Source of the DNA: Ascidia mentula
Lineage: Eukaryota; Chordata; Ascidiacea; Phlebobranchia; Ascidiidae
NCBI GenBank assembly: GCA_947561715.1
Contig: OX387203.1
Location: 2,790,001 to 2,854,000 of the forward strand
Direction of reading: 5' to 3'
DNA: 64,000 nt
The translations under genes were made by a program, and so were the position numbers. A model generated the notes under the pieces. The model did not search any database and was not told the origin of the DNA. It saw nothing but the letters and a program-made list of their open reading frames with translations. Shown in pieces: positions 1-12,169 of this stretch. Each line of letters begins with the position of its first letter. Position 1 is the first letter of the stretch.

Positions 1-2193
1 ATCTTCGGTACGGCTCTGCACGTAATTCACCCGACCTTCTCGCGCAACTACGCTTTGCTGTCATGGCACATGGACGCAGCAGTCATGTGACGTCCCGCTG
101 TACGTCATCAGTTGTATTCTACCCACAGACAATGTCGCCAAGCGGACCAACGACAGCCATGCCGGTCGCCGTGCCAGTCACGTCCATGGAACATATTTTG
201 AGGACGGCCATGTGAATGCAACGCCTTTGTGAAGTACAATGAGATACCGCCGTGACTTGCATTTTTCTGTTGTTATGTGACACCTGATGTGAGGGATATG
301 AAAACTGACGTAGTTATTTCAGATACGAGTCTCGTTAAAAATCTAAGGGCAAATTAAGTATATCACCATTGCGTTGTTGATTAAATTAACTACGCGAGAG
401 TCGTGACATACCACAGTACTGCGGTAAGGTGCTATACATTTTTTGACCTTTAATCTATAACCGAAAATTTTATTATGTCGGTAATACCCAATGCAATGTG
501 TACAAAACGTGAGACCTGAAGTCGTGCGTGAGACCTTTCCTCGACGCCAGAAAATGAATGTGGAATAAACAGAAACGCAGGGCGGTGTTAAGTGAAATGG
601 GAATGAAAAGAAGGAGGAACGAAATATTTGCACGCCCTTCACCAGTTGTTTGAAAGCATAACACGTTAGCTGTCTCTGCTTCTGTTCATCAGAATCCAGC
701 GTATTGGGTTCAAATGGATCACGAAACTCTAAACGTTAAAGAATGTTATGCAACCTTGTGTTTGATTTGGATTCGAACTCATTTCCCAACCGTTGCCGAT
801 AAGACATTAAAATTTAAATACAAGTTTCCAGTCGGGAAATTTCTCCTTTTCGCCACGCGAACGCTCACTTAAAATTGAATGGGGATTGTTGATTTAGCAC
901 GGAATTTTCTCTCCTTTCAAACTATGGACTGTGGAAGCCAATGGCAACATAGCACTTTACGACTCGCTATCAGTGGAATAGAAGCAAAAGGGGGAATTTC
1001 CAAAGCGTTATCGGGCTTTCATGTTCCTAGACGTATTCATGTTTCCTTTATAGTTTTTTTCAAAGAAGCAAACACATGTTTTCGCACTGTTATAATTCTT
1101 TGGCTCTATTTGTACCAATTCGGCATAGTCTTACCAACAGGCGAAAAAACATGTTTCTGTTAAAAATAAAGATCAGCATATACTTAGACCGATTACTCCT
1201 ATTGAAGTGTATGCTGAATTGGTATTACGAATATAATGTGTCTTGCGTACAATTCATGATTAACTTTACATGTTTGTTGTGAGCGCCAATAACCTGGTAG
1301 CCTGAATGGACATACGAACTCTCCTAACAACCCATCGTTTCAAAGTTGTCATCACACTCGTATTAAAAACTAGTTTTTTTTGCAACAGCATTGGACCAAG
1401 TTACAGCTACCATGTTTGTGAGGCACCTGCACCTATGTGTCCAATTACGGCAAGTTCCTTCTTTAATCAGTAGCGACATCTTGCGTGGTTACTTTTATCA
1501 GCTTCCTATCACTAAAAATTCGCCTAGAAAAACACGAAGCTCGAAGTATAACTTTTAAATTAAATTTTAGAGGAACAATTTTTGGACTATTGATACGGTA
1601 ATACCATTTTAATCATTGTTGCGTTTATCGTGTCACTAAAATGTACCAAGGTATCGGTGCTGTACGGAAATTATCTGCGATATATTAAATGACATAGATT
1701 ACCACGTACGTTTTGTACATTCCTTGTATCCTCGAACGAGCCATGATCTGTTGCAAAATTACACAACAGAAACACAAAAAAAACAAAGAAAATTTTCAAA
1801 TTATTTGTTGCTGTAGGCCTACCTCATATAACAACAGATATCTTAATCATCATAAATCATATAATCAATGCAACAAAGCAATATATGAACTTGAAAATTC
1901 AGTTGTCTGAGGTAACAGTTTCCTGCTCCTGGTACCACTGTCAAACTGAGGATTCAGTTTACTCTTGCCCGCATCTCATTTGACGTAATTATATCGACAA
2001 AATTTGAACAATTTGACTGAAAAAACACAGTGCGGTAGCTTTTCCATCAGAAAATGTGTGCAGTTTTACAAATCATTTGTCAGTGTCACACCACAACGAA
2101 ACAATAAAGTGAACAGCGGCTCAAACAAACTGCACCACCTGATGCACTCTTTCTTGGGATTTTTTTTGAGAAACTTGAATCAATTTCCATTCC
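1..2193. other. Intergenic, no gene recognised
   Basis: AT-rich DNA with only short open frames that show no family resemblance, no conserved motif and no exon chain. It lies downstream of the minus-strand FUT8-like gene, so part of it should hold that gene's 3' untranslated region and polyadenylation site. I see no repeat or RNA gene here. Confidence 0.5.
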
Positions 2194-5082
2194 TCATACA
2201 TTCCTCATTCCGACGTAGGACACAGGGCGTGCAACTTTCTTCACCTTAGTCTCAGGATACCTGCCTGTACGACCTGTCCGCTTGTTTTTCCCAGTGCAAG
2301 TTTCTTTACACTTGGCCCCTGTAATAATATCCCCGGTACGAAACTGAAGTTGTCCTGGTTCTGTTGAATTGTGATCTTCAATAGCGTGGTTATCTATCCC
2401 CACTTGTCCGTAGAAGAACCAACCGAAATCCACCGACTTAGCTGTCGTATGTTTCTCGTTGCTCTTAGCCAGCAAAGTTTCGTGTGTCAATCGCCCGATC
2501 TGCGTTGGTTTTAGGAATAATACAATATGAAAGATAACGCAATAATGCAATGGCATGATTGGCAAGATCGTCCCCCTGCGCAGATCCTTACTTGGCGATC
2601 ACAACTATCGTATTGAGATCATTAGTTTACAAGCTTCGCAGCTCAGGCATTGCAGCCTAGCTGGATCAGCCAATATGAAACATACGGCATATCTCGTGGA
2701 GAACCTAACTATAACATCGTGGCCCTACAGTCGTATTGTTTTTGCCAGATCATTTAACTTGCTTATTGATAATGTAAAAAGACTTACAAGTGATACGAAA
2801 AACTTTGCATTACATTAAGGAGGAACAGTGAAAAAACCTTTGAAAGTGAGAGCCTCTTATTAGCAAGTTGTTAATATTAACAAATGTAACATGCTTTCTA
2901 CGGAGAAAATAGCAAAATGAAACCTGTTATTTATATTGTTTTGTTGTTTTGTTTATCAGTAGGTGGCGCCCGGGTAGCACTACTATAAAAGTGCTATTAC
3001 ACCATATAGAAACTATTTACGTCTGGAATTTGCTGTAAAGTTTTGCAGTACATATAACAGTGCCTAGTTGCGAGTCGAACGCTGCCTTAACATTGCTCAC
3101 AGTACTTACGTTTGACGAGAATGTGCACACGACAAAGTCGCATTTTCCAAGCAGAGCAATGTCCTTCACAATTCCCCAGAAACCCTCATCGTACTTTCGA
3201 TGGTCCATCTGAGCATTTACTGAATTGTTATCGTTAGTGATGAAGCTGTACGACGGGTACCTGTATAGGCGTTCCGTATGAACTAAGTTGTCAAAATCAG
3301 ACGCCATGACAAAACACCACCACAGTCATGCACTATATACTTGTTTCTCGCTTCCTCGTGTACGCTGGGGTCATCTGTAGCAATAAACACGCGCCTTTCC
3401 GTAATTTTTCGTTCTTCGAACCATCTTGCAACATGAACCATGTACTCTTCAATCTCATGGCGACCGGCCTCTTCAAGTAACTTGTCCGTTCGTCTGACAT
3501 GAATCCTGCATATGTCAAAAAGCCGCTGTCTATAATGGGGCTTTTCTTAAAAAAATTGTAAATCGGCCTTTAGCTGTGGACATACGCTGTCGGTAGTTTT
3601 GTGAAGTGCAAATGAAGGCTTTTTAGTAGGATCTTCATGTTATAACGAAATAAATGGGATTTAACAAGCCTTATTACATCATTTTAATGGTAGTACAATA
3701 TCTGAAAAAGTACCGGTTAATATTCCAAACACTGCAAACACTGGAACTCTCCAACTTCTAAGCCTCACCCGACTATAGGATGAATAAATCCAAGTTGATT
3801 TTGAATTTTATTCAGTTCTTCAACAAAATTCGGTTGCATCCGTGTAATATAGAGATCAAGTTGTCCGATCCACCAAATATGGGGATCGTCGCAATTTGGT
3901 TCGAGTTTGTTTTTCAAGCTTTCAGGATAAGTGTTCGGGGCAAAGTCAGATATAGCTTTCACCCAACCTGTTATACGTTTTTTAACCACTCGTTTTTCGG
4001 AGGTTGTCTCGGAAACTCCATCTCCTAAGACAACATAGTTTAATGCAAATGCGCAAACCTTCTAAAAATACATCACCCACGTTGAAAATTCAACATGTGT
4101 TTCGTATATCTCAAGTCTATCAACTTGTCAGTTATGTTGTTAATCCACCATAAATTCACCTTTAATTGTAGCTGCTTCTTTGTATTCCGTTTCTGACCAT
4201 TGGCACGTTTCAGTGAGTGGCAAATAGGCGTCTGTTATTTTAGCAGAGCGAAACCTACCCAGCTCCATACTAACTATTAGTGTTCTATTGGTTCCGGTAG
4301 CCAGAAGAAAGCATGTTGAGATATGATGGAGTTTGCAACCAATTCCACAACCGTGTTCAATTTTGCACAGCAGTTTTCGAGTTGTCGAACAGTTGCTTGG
4401 GTTCTGGTAAATTAATTATAAACAGTAATTATTTTGTGGCATTCACTGAACGAGTATCGAACAAAGGCTTATTTAATTGACCATGCGGATTTATTTTCCT
4501 TCGCAACATCTTTCAAAAGCGAAACAATTGTCTTCACAATATAAAAGATTGCAATCTGCAGCTATACGAAAACAAGACATTGTAACAGATATAGTTCTGT
4601 ATAGGAAAAGTGTGTTGAAACACTCATATCGACAGGTGCACACTCATATTTGGATAGGTATAATCAATTTGGCCATAACGTGCCATATTTATTACAAAAA
4701 GACGTTATAGCACAGTATATAACACGCGCTAGCTTTTGCGGCATATCGCTGAAACACCTGCGTTTATGTTTAAATTATGTGGCATGTTAACTTTGTTTGA
4801 CTGGCTTTCCGTCGATACGCTTGACAGGTAACACGCTACGGTTTGGAAATCCGAAATAACTCTTGACCAATCTTGCAAAGAAAATCACCACTGTCTGTAT
4901 GGCGCTAGATTTTCAATTATTGAACAAACGACACCCACATTTATACCTGCAGTCGATCAAGTTGGCGTTGAACAGCACGACGCAATTGTGTAAGCTGTGA
5001 TATATCGCCTGTTGTGCTAACGCGGTTCAGCTTTGTTTTTTCCAAATGTATCCCCTGAGCCCATTTTTCTTCCTTATGCATC
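2194..5082 (-). CDS. FUT8-like alpha-1,6-fucosyltransferase (3' exons, 5' end unresolved)
   Basis: Six minus-strand exons chain in frame: 5082-4947, 4403-4160, 4024-3769, 3505-3341, 3260-3110 and 2499-2194 (stop), about 419 codons. FUT8 enzymes move fucose from GDP-fucose to the innermost GlcNAc of N-glycans in the Golgi. Visible landmarks, in order, are NPSNCSTTRKLLC and GCGIGCKLHH, then PHIWWIGQ, the donor-binding IHVRRTDK (its codons split across the 3769/3505 junction), FIATDDPS, CDFVVCTFSSN and a C-terminal SH3-like domain with TGDII and GRTGRYPETKV. This is the order found in animal FUT8. Every junction has GT-AG signals and matching phase. The SH3-like part lacks the tryptophan usual after GDII and is shorter than the vertebrate form, so this may be a diverged paralogue. 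The N-terminal membrane anchor (about 150 residues in vertebrates) was not found. A possible further exon ends at 5481 or 5474, but two frames compete. It is divergent from the P450 gene. Confidence 0.85.
2548..2690 (-). repeat. Dispersed repeat copy 1, in a FUT8-like intron
   Basis: This intronic segment is alignable, inverted, to 5160-5385. Shared blocks include GGCGATCACA, CTGCGCAG, GCTTCGCAG and AGCTGGATCAGCCA. It carries only one of the two hairpin arms seen at the second copy. No coding capacity is visible. It is probably a non-autonomous element (MITE- or SINE-like); the class is not established. Confidence 0.6.
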
Positions 5083-6167
5083 CTGAAAGATTATTAGCCG
5101 GCAAGTAATTTCTGATCAAAGTGAGTTGAACCAAATTCAAAAATTTCATCAATACATTATATATATATAAGGTTCACAGGCTTCGCAGCCAAGGCATTGC
5201 AGCCATCAAGCTGGATCAGCCACTTTTCCCGACAAGTCGGAGCGAGATCAATGCCTTGGCTGCGAAGCCTGTGAACCTTGTGATCAGAATACGAGAGCTG
5301 TGATCGCCAAATATAAAGGGCCTGCGCAGTGGGGCGATCCTGCCTTGCTATGCGAAAGCATGGCATTACTTCTACATTATATATATTACCCACCATACAC
5401 CTACCGGGCATATAATCCCAAGATGGTAACTGTGGCCAATCCAAGAAGAATAAAGTAAGATTTCAGCAGATACCTTTCACTTCGTACCGCCATCAAGTAC
5501 TAGTGTAATTTCGTCCTTCAGACAACACAAAAGCCCGGGCTTTACGGTAACACAAAAGCTTAAATACACAGCCTTTGCAACATAAGTTTTACAATTTTTT
5601 GAATCTAGCGTTATTCAATTGATTTAATGCAACAATTATCAAGTATGATTAAGCACATTTACCTACAGGAAACAAGATGACACTGTTCAAGGGCTTTTGA
5701 AATTTCCGAGAATTTTCTTGAAGTGAAAGTAACAGATAGGGAAATGATACATGGTGCGCTCTGGACTGTTCTCGCTAAGACTGTACATAATGCCAGCTTC
5801 ACTATCACAAACTATACATAGCCAGAAAAGCTAAAATACTCGTGCTGTTGGTTGCAAAGTTTTAGATGACTCAACTTAGAACTGGCAAACATCGGCGCCT
5901 AGCAACGCGTTTTAGGTTAATTACTTATATGCAAGTACACAAACAAAGCCAAAGCCTTGGCATATGATTATGCTTGTATTACATTATCAACATTAAAATC
6001 TTTGCCCTTATAACATCTACATCACATTTCATATTGTACTGAAATTTTCCAAACTGGCGCGTCTAGCACAATGCTGAATTAATACTTCGGCGTGATCCGT
6101 CATTTTACGATGACTTCCCTTTTTTCCTTCGTCTCGCATTACCGCATCCTGTTTAGCCTCGAGTCCA
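5083..6167. other. Divergent upstream region between FUT8-like and P450 genes
   Basis: It holds the still unidentified 5' exon or exons of the FUT8-like gene, the hairpin repeat at 5160-5385, and the P450 promoter. A candidate FUT8-like exon ends near 5481: its frame reads LKDEITLVLDGGTK and would join in phase to the exon at 5082. An alternative short initiating exon starting MAVRSE and ending near 5474 fits equally well. I see nothing else in the remaining sequence. Confidence 0.4.
5160..5385. repeat. Dispersed repeat copy 2 with a 31-bp perfect hairpin
   Basis: The arms 5169-5199 and 5249-5279 are exact reverse complements over 31 bp around a 49-nt loop. Their core is GGCTTCGCAGCCAAGGCATT. 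The flanking part to 5385 contains GTGATCGCCA and GGCGATCC and matches 2548-2690 (inverted) and about 52495-52555 (same orientation). Perfect arms in otherwise diverged copies suggest a recent inversion-duplication or a structural role. It may interrupt the FUT8-like 5' region. Confidence 0.75.
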
Positions 6168-9100
6168 ATGTCCCCTTACGTTTTGCTCCTATACGCTATG
6201 CTGCCTATTGCTTTTCTCAGCTGCAATGCGGCGTGTAGTCTGTTAGTCGCTACCTTTTGCCTCCTATTTGTGTATTGGTGGAAAAGACCAAGTGCTTCCT
6301 TTCCTCCTGGACCAAGAGGCGTGCCATTTTTAGGCATTACGCCTTTTTTGGGCGCGAATCCTGCGGAAACTTTGAAAAAATGGAGTCTACAGCATTATGG
6401 CCCAGTCATGTCAGTTAGAATGGGTTCAAACGACGTCGTCGTATTGAATACGATTGATGCAGTCAATCAGGTGGGTTTCAGGTGCAACTTGGTTTACTTT
6501 ACATGAATAATGTTTTGGTGTAACACCAAGGATGTTGGTATCAAGCGGTGATTTGCAATAAGAAACTTGTACTAGAATGTATAGCGGATGGTAATGTAAT
6601 ATTGTAGGTATTTTAACTAGGGCCAGGTATAAGTCAAGTAGTTTGATATTACACCAATGTACATTTCGAAATCTAAGTGATACAGGCGTGCAGCAACCTC
6701 AAAGTATGTTGTATGACGTGCGCCCCTGTACACCATACAACGTCAACGTTTCCTCCATGTTTACATTCATTACACTTCAACAGGCGTTCGTCAAACAAAG
6801 TTCTTCTTATTCTGATCGGCCGTGGATGGAATTGTTCCGCTCCACTGGCTACGACGGTATAGCCACGAAGAAATATGACGACGATTTTAAAGCTCAAAAG
6901 CACTTCGGTCTAAAGTTTTTAAGAGGGTGAGAGTGTTATTAAGCTTTCAAACTTATTTTTTTTAAATCGTTAGAAATATGTAGCAATGATACAATTGGAC
7001 TAAAATAAGGAGAAGTCATGTATTTGGATCGAACATTTAAGCATCGTAAGTATACATACGGCAATACTGTTTAAAGCACATGTGCATGTTAATCTAATAC
7101 TAAAGCCACTCTGATTTACCGCCCAAATGTTCAATTATTGTCTAAATACGATTGATATTTGCGATTTAAAGAAAGGGTGTGGGGAAACGATCCATGGATG
7201 ATTTACTGAACACAGAGGCAGACCAGTTTCTTGAATATCTAAAATCTTTCGAAGGAGAACCTATTGACTTGAAGGTGTGTAAAAGAATATCAAACTGACA
7301 ACTTATACTTTAATTGCACCTGCAAATAGAAATACTCTTATTGGCTGACTTCGAACATCATATCTCAAGTTGCCCTTGGGAAACGATACGAATACGGCGA
7401 TCCGGATTATGACGAACTGCTAGGCGCAGTAAGGAACCTGTACGTATCTGTTCTATTTACTAATAGCAAATAGACTTGTTGTAACTTAATCTCTTTAAAA
7501 CGCCGGGTCAGTCTCAGGCCTATAACCTTAGTGATGGCTGGTGCACTGTTTTGGACAGACTGCTTAGGATTGAGAAAAAAATGAAGTTTTTTAAAGGCCA
7601 GAATGCCAAAACAGTGCACCAGCAATTACTGATGTAGCAACTTTGGCTTAACTGGTTGGTGTACCAAAACATTTGAGTAACATCGATTCCTTTAAACACA
7701 GAGTTTCACAACCTGAAGATGCTACCAAACTTGCGTTGATAAGTTTGTACGGATGTTTGGGGAAAATTCCACCATTTTCTGGAGCATTGAGAAGATTTGA
7801 CAACCATCAAAAAACGATTTTAAGTAAACCTCTCATTAAAATTTCGTAAAAGAGCACGTATTGGCTGAGAAATTGTACATATCTTTAATACCAGACAAAA
7901 GTTACCAACTGCTAAGATAATGCGGGCATAAAATATTAACCATATGTTCCAAGAACAGACCGCATATTCAACGTATTTATTATAGGTTACATGCAAAAGT
8001 TTATTGATGAACACAAAAGGAACTTCAATCCAAACAATATTGACGACTTTATTGACGCGTTTCTCTATGAAAAGAAATATGGACGTGATATTGGCCAGTC
8101 ATTTACGGTGAGTCCATTTACACAGTAAATTCTATGTTCATCAATATTCTCAACTCGCCTGTGATGCTAAACGGACATACGTGCAAGTATGCAGGATATT
8201 TCTAAATATTCCGACTTATAAAGTTGTGGTGGTATCACAAGCTGTAAAAAACATTCTCAAAAAAATTTAAAGTCTTGTACTCATTGAGTCACTACTCCGA
8301 TTCAGCTATATTGGGAGCTGTGGGCATAGTCAAGTTGCACTCCAAGCGCCCAACTTGTCAGACGGGAAGCGCACATCTTAACGACCTTCACGTTTATATC
8401 GGACCTCTTATCACACAGTAATATGCAAATTTGGACACTTGAAAAGAATTTAATGTGAAAGGCATGTCACACAAAGTATACTGCTGACCCAACAAATGTA
8501 TGAATTATATATTATTGTGCCAGAAGAGCAGACTATAAATTACAATATGCCTGGCAGCAACAGAAACATTATAAATGTACGAACGTTTCGTTAAATTAAT
8601 TCTGTGTGGTAGCAAAAGCAGGGTTTTGTACTTCGCTTAAATATCGTTAAGGCAGTTATTTTTAAACTAAAGTTCATGGATTTAAATGGCGAATATCACT
8701 TTATTGGTTTTTGCATATATAAAAGCGACCATTACGTCCATTTACAGGATCAGCAGCTTCGAGCTTGCTGTCGAGATATGTTTGCGGCCGGAACCGAGAC
8801 GTCAAGTTCATCCATCACTTGGTGTGTTGCTCTGCTTCTAAACTATCCACAATATTACAAGATCATCCAGTCGGAAATTGACGAAGCAATCGGTCTGTGT
8901 TAATGCGTTTTCTGTTCTGCTTTTAATTTATTTTTTGATTTATTTTTTTTTCTATTTTTTGATTTGAATTTCGCAATACCAGAAGCGTTTTTTTTCTATT
9001 TGAAGTAAAAATTCACATTCTGTAGCCAGTATAGTATAAATGACAGAATTTCCGAAATTTCGTTTTGAACTTTAAATTATTGCAAAGCAGTGTACTTCTG

Positions 9101-10115
9101 CATTTAAACGGTATACCTTAATCGCCACACGGCTTGTATGCATCGTAATGCCATATTTTAGATATTCCTAATATTCAAACCGATTACAGGCACCGCCGGA
9201 AGGCCAACCATGTCCTTGCGCAACAAAACACCTGTGACTTGCGCCTTTATTCAAGAAATGATGAGATACAAAACCCTTGGTCCTCTCGGTCTGCCCCACA
9301 TGACTACAAACGAAACACAACTGATGGGATATGAAATTCCGAAGGGTACAGAGGTAAAACGTTTCTCTGGACAAAGACCCAGTTATAACGCGTTTCACAT
9401 TTTGGAGTAACAGAAGCTTTCACCTTTTTATACTCAAGCATTTGGACATAAAAAATGACTCCTTATTTTGTAGCACCGGTTCAGGCAAAAACATGTCGCG
9501 AGGTCGTATGCATGTGGCAACTTACAATGTACAAAGCAATGATATCAACACAACGCCTATTTAAACTATGCTACCATAGATAGTGCTACCAAAGATAGTC
9601 GGAAGCTGTGTTGCATGAGCAGTTTCTGCAAGATCTTGCTCTTGCAACATCCAAAGATCATGCATGTAGACGTTATTACAGTGCTAAAATTTACATAAGT
9701 TTTCCAAAAATTACTCGGTAATATAGCATGTTTGGTCGGCACATTCATAGGCTACTATAATTTAAAACCATGCCCCTTGTTTCCCTCATTCTAGGTAATC
9801 CCAAACCTCTTGGGTGTTCACATGGACCCTGCAACATGGCCAGATCCCGAAGTGTTCAACCCTCATAGGCATATCGACGGGGACGGAAGGTTCGTTCCTT
9901 CCTCAAAGATTATTCCTTTTTCCGTCGGCGCCCGGTTTTGCCTCGGAGAGAGTTTAGCGAGGAACGAAGTTTACATATTCCTTGTGCGACTCCTGCAGAG
10001 TTTTTCCATTAGTTCGGCCAACAACCGTCCACCAAATATTGATGAATGCCATCTGTCAGCCAGTGTGAGCATTAAAGAGTGCGAAATTGTGTTGACTTGC
10101 AGGAGTTCTGCATGA
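6168..10115 (+). CDS. Cytochrome P450, CYP2 clan, complete (9 exons, 510 aa)
   Basis: Exons are 6168-6470, 6784-6926, 7172-7274, 7330-7439, 7702-7823, 7986-8107, 8748-8892, 9190-9353 and 9795-10115. They sum to 1533 nt, an exact 511 codons, with GT-AG introns and consistent phases. The protein is an ER-anchored mono-oxygenase. It has a hydrophobic N-terminal anchor (about residues 5-37), the hinge FPPGPRG, the I-helix oxygen-activation motif AGTET (315-319), the K-helix ExxR as EMMR (372-375), the meander FNPHRH (425-430) and the heme-thiolate loop FSVGARFCLG (446-455) with Cys453. DFIDAF before the I-helix is typical of the CYP2 clan. Length is normal for the family. Helix C has FKAQK where most P450s have WxxxR, so two heme-propionate contacts are substituted. 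The substrate cannot be read from sequence. Its last exon and 3' flank are copied at 38533-39395. Confidence 0.93.
7530..7630. repeat. Inverted repeat in P450 intron 4
   Basis: GCTGGTGCACTGTTTTGG near 7537-7554 is exactly complemented by CCAAAACAGTGCACCAGC near 7606-7623. Partial pairing extends beyond, and the loop is about 50 nt. The arms could fold in the pre-mRNA. It may be a tiny MITE or a local inverted duplication; no target duplication is obvious. Confidence 0.6.
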
Positions 10116-11094
10116 CTGTTGTCAGAGCATGGTTTGTTGCTTGATTTTGCGCAGTAAAGTCATAATTAAACCTTTATCAGCATAATTAGCGCCCATATGC
10201 ATAGAACGACTTGCAAAATTTCTTGGGTCAATTACGGTTTAGGATTTCTCTTAAAACATTAAAAGTAATTTTCCATTGTGTGTAATACCCACAAAAGGGA
10301 TATTTTGATATAATTATCTCCGATACAAGCATGCATTTACGGGTCATTACCTAATTGTCAAAACACGACTGCGGTTTCGCTTTATGACTATAAAATATTC
10401 CAAGCTTTTTTCGATTGTGTATCAAGTAGTACAAGGAAGCGGTTTGTTTTAGACATATCCACAACATTTGTATTTATTTCTTAGGAAGATAACTGACGGT
10501 TTTATATATCTTTAATACGAACAAGATAGCCAATACAATGGCAGAGAACTTCATGCTGCATACGTTTCGATTGTTTTCTACAATCATTTTTGGTGTAAAA
10601 TGAAGGCGAAAGTGGTACGGTGAAGCGATCAGTATAAAAAGGCGGGGAGTTGAAAAAACGCAATTGTTAAGATTAGAAACCGAACAGAGTTGCTTGTGGT
10701 AGTGACAAAAAACAAAGTGTAAAAAACAAATTTAATGCACTTTGCACGATAAAAAACTAAAAATATTATAAAATATACGGCGCCCAAGGGAGGTTTATAC
10801 GTTAAAAAGTCGTAGTGGCAAAAAGGATGTATCGGCATTGAAGGACGCATGTTGGTATTTCTATGAAAATTAGTTCTGGTGCTGGGAAATACCCACCGTG
10901 TAGACTTGTGTCACAATGCAAAGTCATGCATCACCAAGCAAAGCAGTGACGCAATTAAGTTAAATTTACGGTTGAATGAGCGCACATGTGCGTGCTGTTG
11001 TCATGGCGAATTTTAGGGTGTTTGGGACAGTTTTAGTGGGGTTTTGGGCTATTCCAATTAGGTAGTAACTTGCTGGTGGGTGCTGCTGAAAATT
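10116..11094. other. P450 3' flank and intergenic DNA
   Basis: No gene is seen. The first 370 bases are the source side of the segment copied near 39395. The rest is AT-rich with homopolymer runs and no recognisable coding signal. Confidence 0.5.
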
Positions 11095-11460
11095 ATGTTG
11101 AAAATGGAGCAAAAAAATCAGGCTGTATTTGTGGAAAAATTAATCGTTTAAGTGCCCAATCATTTGTGATTTTATGAAAGATCCATTTCATATCTACAAA
11201 GTTTGATCGAAATTAGTCTCCGAAAAAATGGTTTAGCCACTCCCCTAGGGCCATTTGCCCCCCTGGTTACTCAGTATTTTGGTTAAAAGAGCAACAAAAA
11301 ATGGAACTGGATTTTGCAGAAAAATGAATCGTTCAACTACCCACTCATTTGCATTTTTTCGTAAGTTCCAACTCTTCTCTATGCGATGGCATCAAATTTA
11401 GTTGCTGAAAAAGTGTCAAAGCCCTCCCCCAAGGGCTGGGTATACCCCCCTGTTGGTCAT
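11095..11460. repeat. Diverged two-copy tandem repeat, about 180 bp
   Basis: Two consecutive segments (about 11095-11275 and 11285-11455) share the same order of motifs: AAAATGGA, a GAAAAAT-AATCGTT block, CCCA-TCATTTG, an AAATTAGT or AAATTTAGT block with GAAAAA, and a CCTCCCC/CACTCCCC-AGGGC end. They are diverged copies of one unit and show no coding potential. Confidence 0.5.
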
Positions 11461-11639
11461 ATGATCTTCCAGGAGGCCCAACAAGTCCTTGCTCTGTACA
11501 GTCTTATCCAGGAGCAAATTATTTTCAACTTTGTAGAATTTTAGGTCCCTATGTAAGTCACAAGACCCATCAACGGTCATTGGGAAACAAGCGGAACAGT
11601 CGCTAGATGCATTACAGCCGAGGGCCTTGAACACAGGAT

Positions 11640-12166
11640 TTCTCCAATCTAATACCCATATAGGTCCTTAACAGCGGCTGAAAATTTTGGATGTAAATTG
11701 TTTCCAAAAAAGAGACGCGCCGCTTTCCTTCCATCTGTCCAAGGATGGTTGGGATCTTAAAGTCGACCTTGTGTGTTGGATTGGCCACAAGACGTTAACA
11801 AACTTCCGAAGAAAGGCTCGTCATGTGCTCTTTGAGTCTCGTGACAAGGTTCCGTCTTGTCTGGCCAATACATGATAAACCACAAGAACACGTGACACGG
11901 TAAAAAAACGTTGGTTCCCGGTCCCAAAGAGGAAATAAAGTGCCAAGCTTGTTGTTGTCAAAGAAGAGACGTAGGAGTGTGTTGCCTTGTGTGAGGTGGG
12001 CGACACAACTGCGAATTTCCTTTGATAAATGTTTTGAAGCAAGGCCGAGATAAAAAAGTCGCATAAGCAGGTGTTGCTGGGCTTGCTTTGTCGTCACTTT
12101 AAACTGGGTTTGGGTGTAACGCTTTTGCAGGAATGTAAAAACACAACGATCCAGAAAAGCCATCAA
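11640..12166 (-). pseudogene. Penelope-like retroelement relic: GIY-YIG endonuclease end
   Basis: The minus frame 12166-11795 reads through FYRVTCSCGLSCIGQTRR and LKEHMTSL, the C-CG-x-YIGQT-R-L-xR-xEH pattern of the GIY-YIG endonuclease of Penelope-like elements (YIG appears as CIG). After a stop at about 11795 the homology continues in another frame as HKVDFKIPTILGQ, then RRVSFLETIYI and NFQPLLRTY, the usual Hx...E-YI--xQPLL tail. At least one frameshift therefore splits the domain. The upstream reverse-transcriptase part is missing: homology stops at the edge of the tRNA-like array. It is a dead copy with no sign of a promoter. The GIY-YIG family call is firm; assignment to Penelope rests on the spacing of the C, H and E motifs. 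Confidence 0.72.
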
Positions 12167-12169
12167 CGG

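Noticed and set aside
5157-5444. 95-codon minus-strand frame next to the FUT8-like 5' exon
   Set aside because: It consists largely of the hairpin repeat, reads through both arms and has no FUT8-like residues.
11795-12166. GIY-YIG homing endonuclease gene of a group I intron
   Set aside because: The C-CG-x-IGQT-R and downstream H/E-YI arrangement fits Penelope-type elements better, and the frame is broken by a frameshift.
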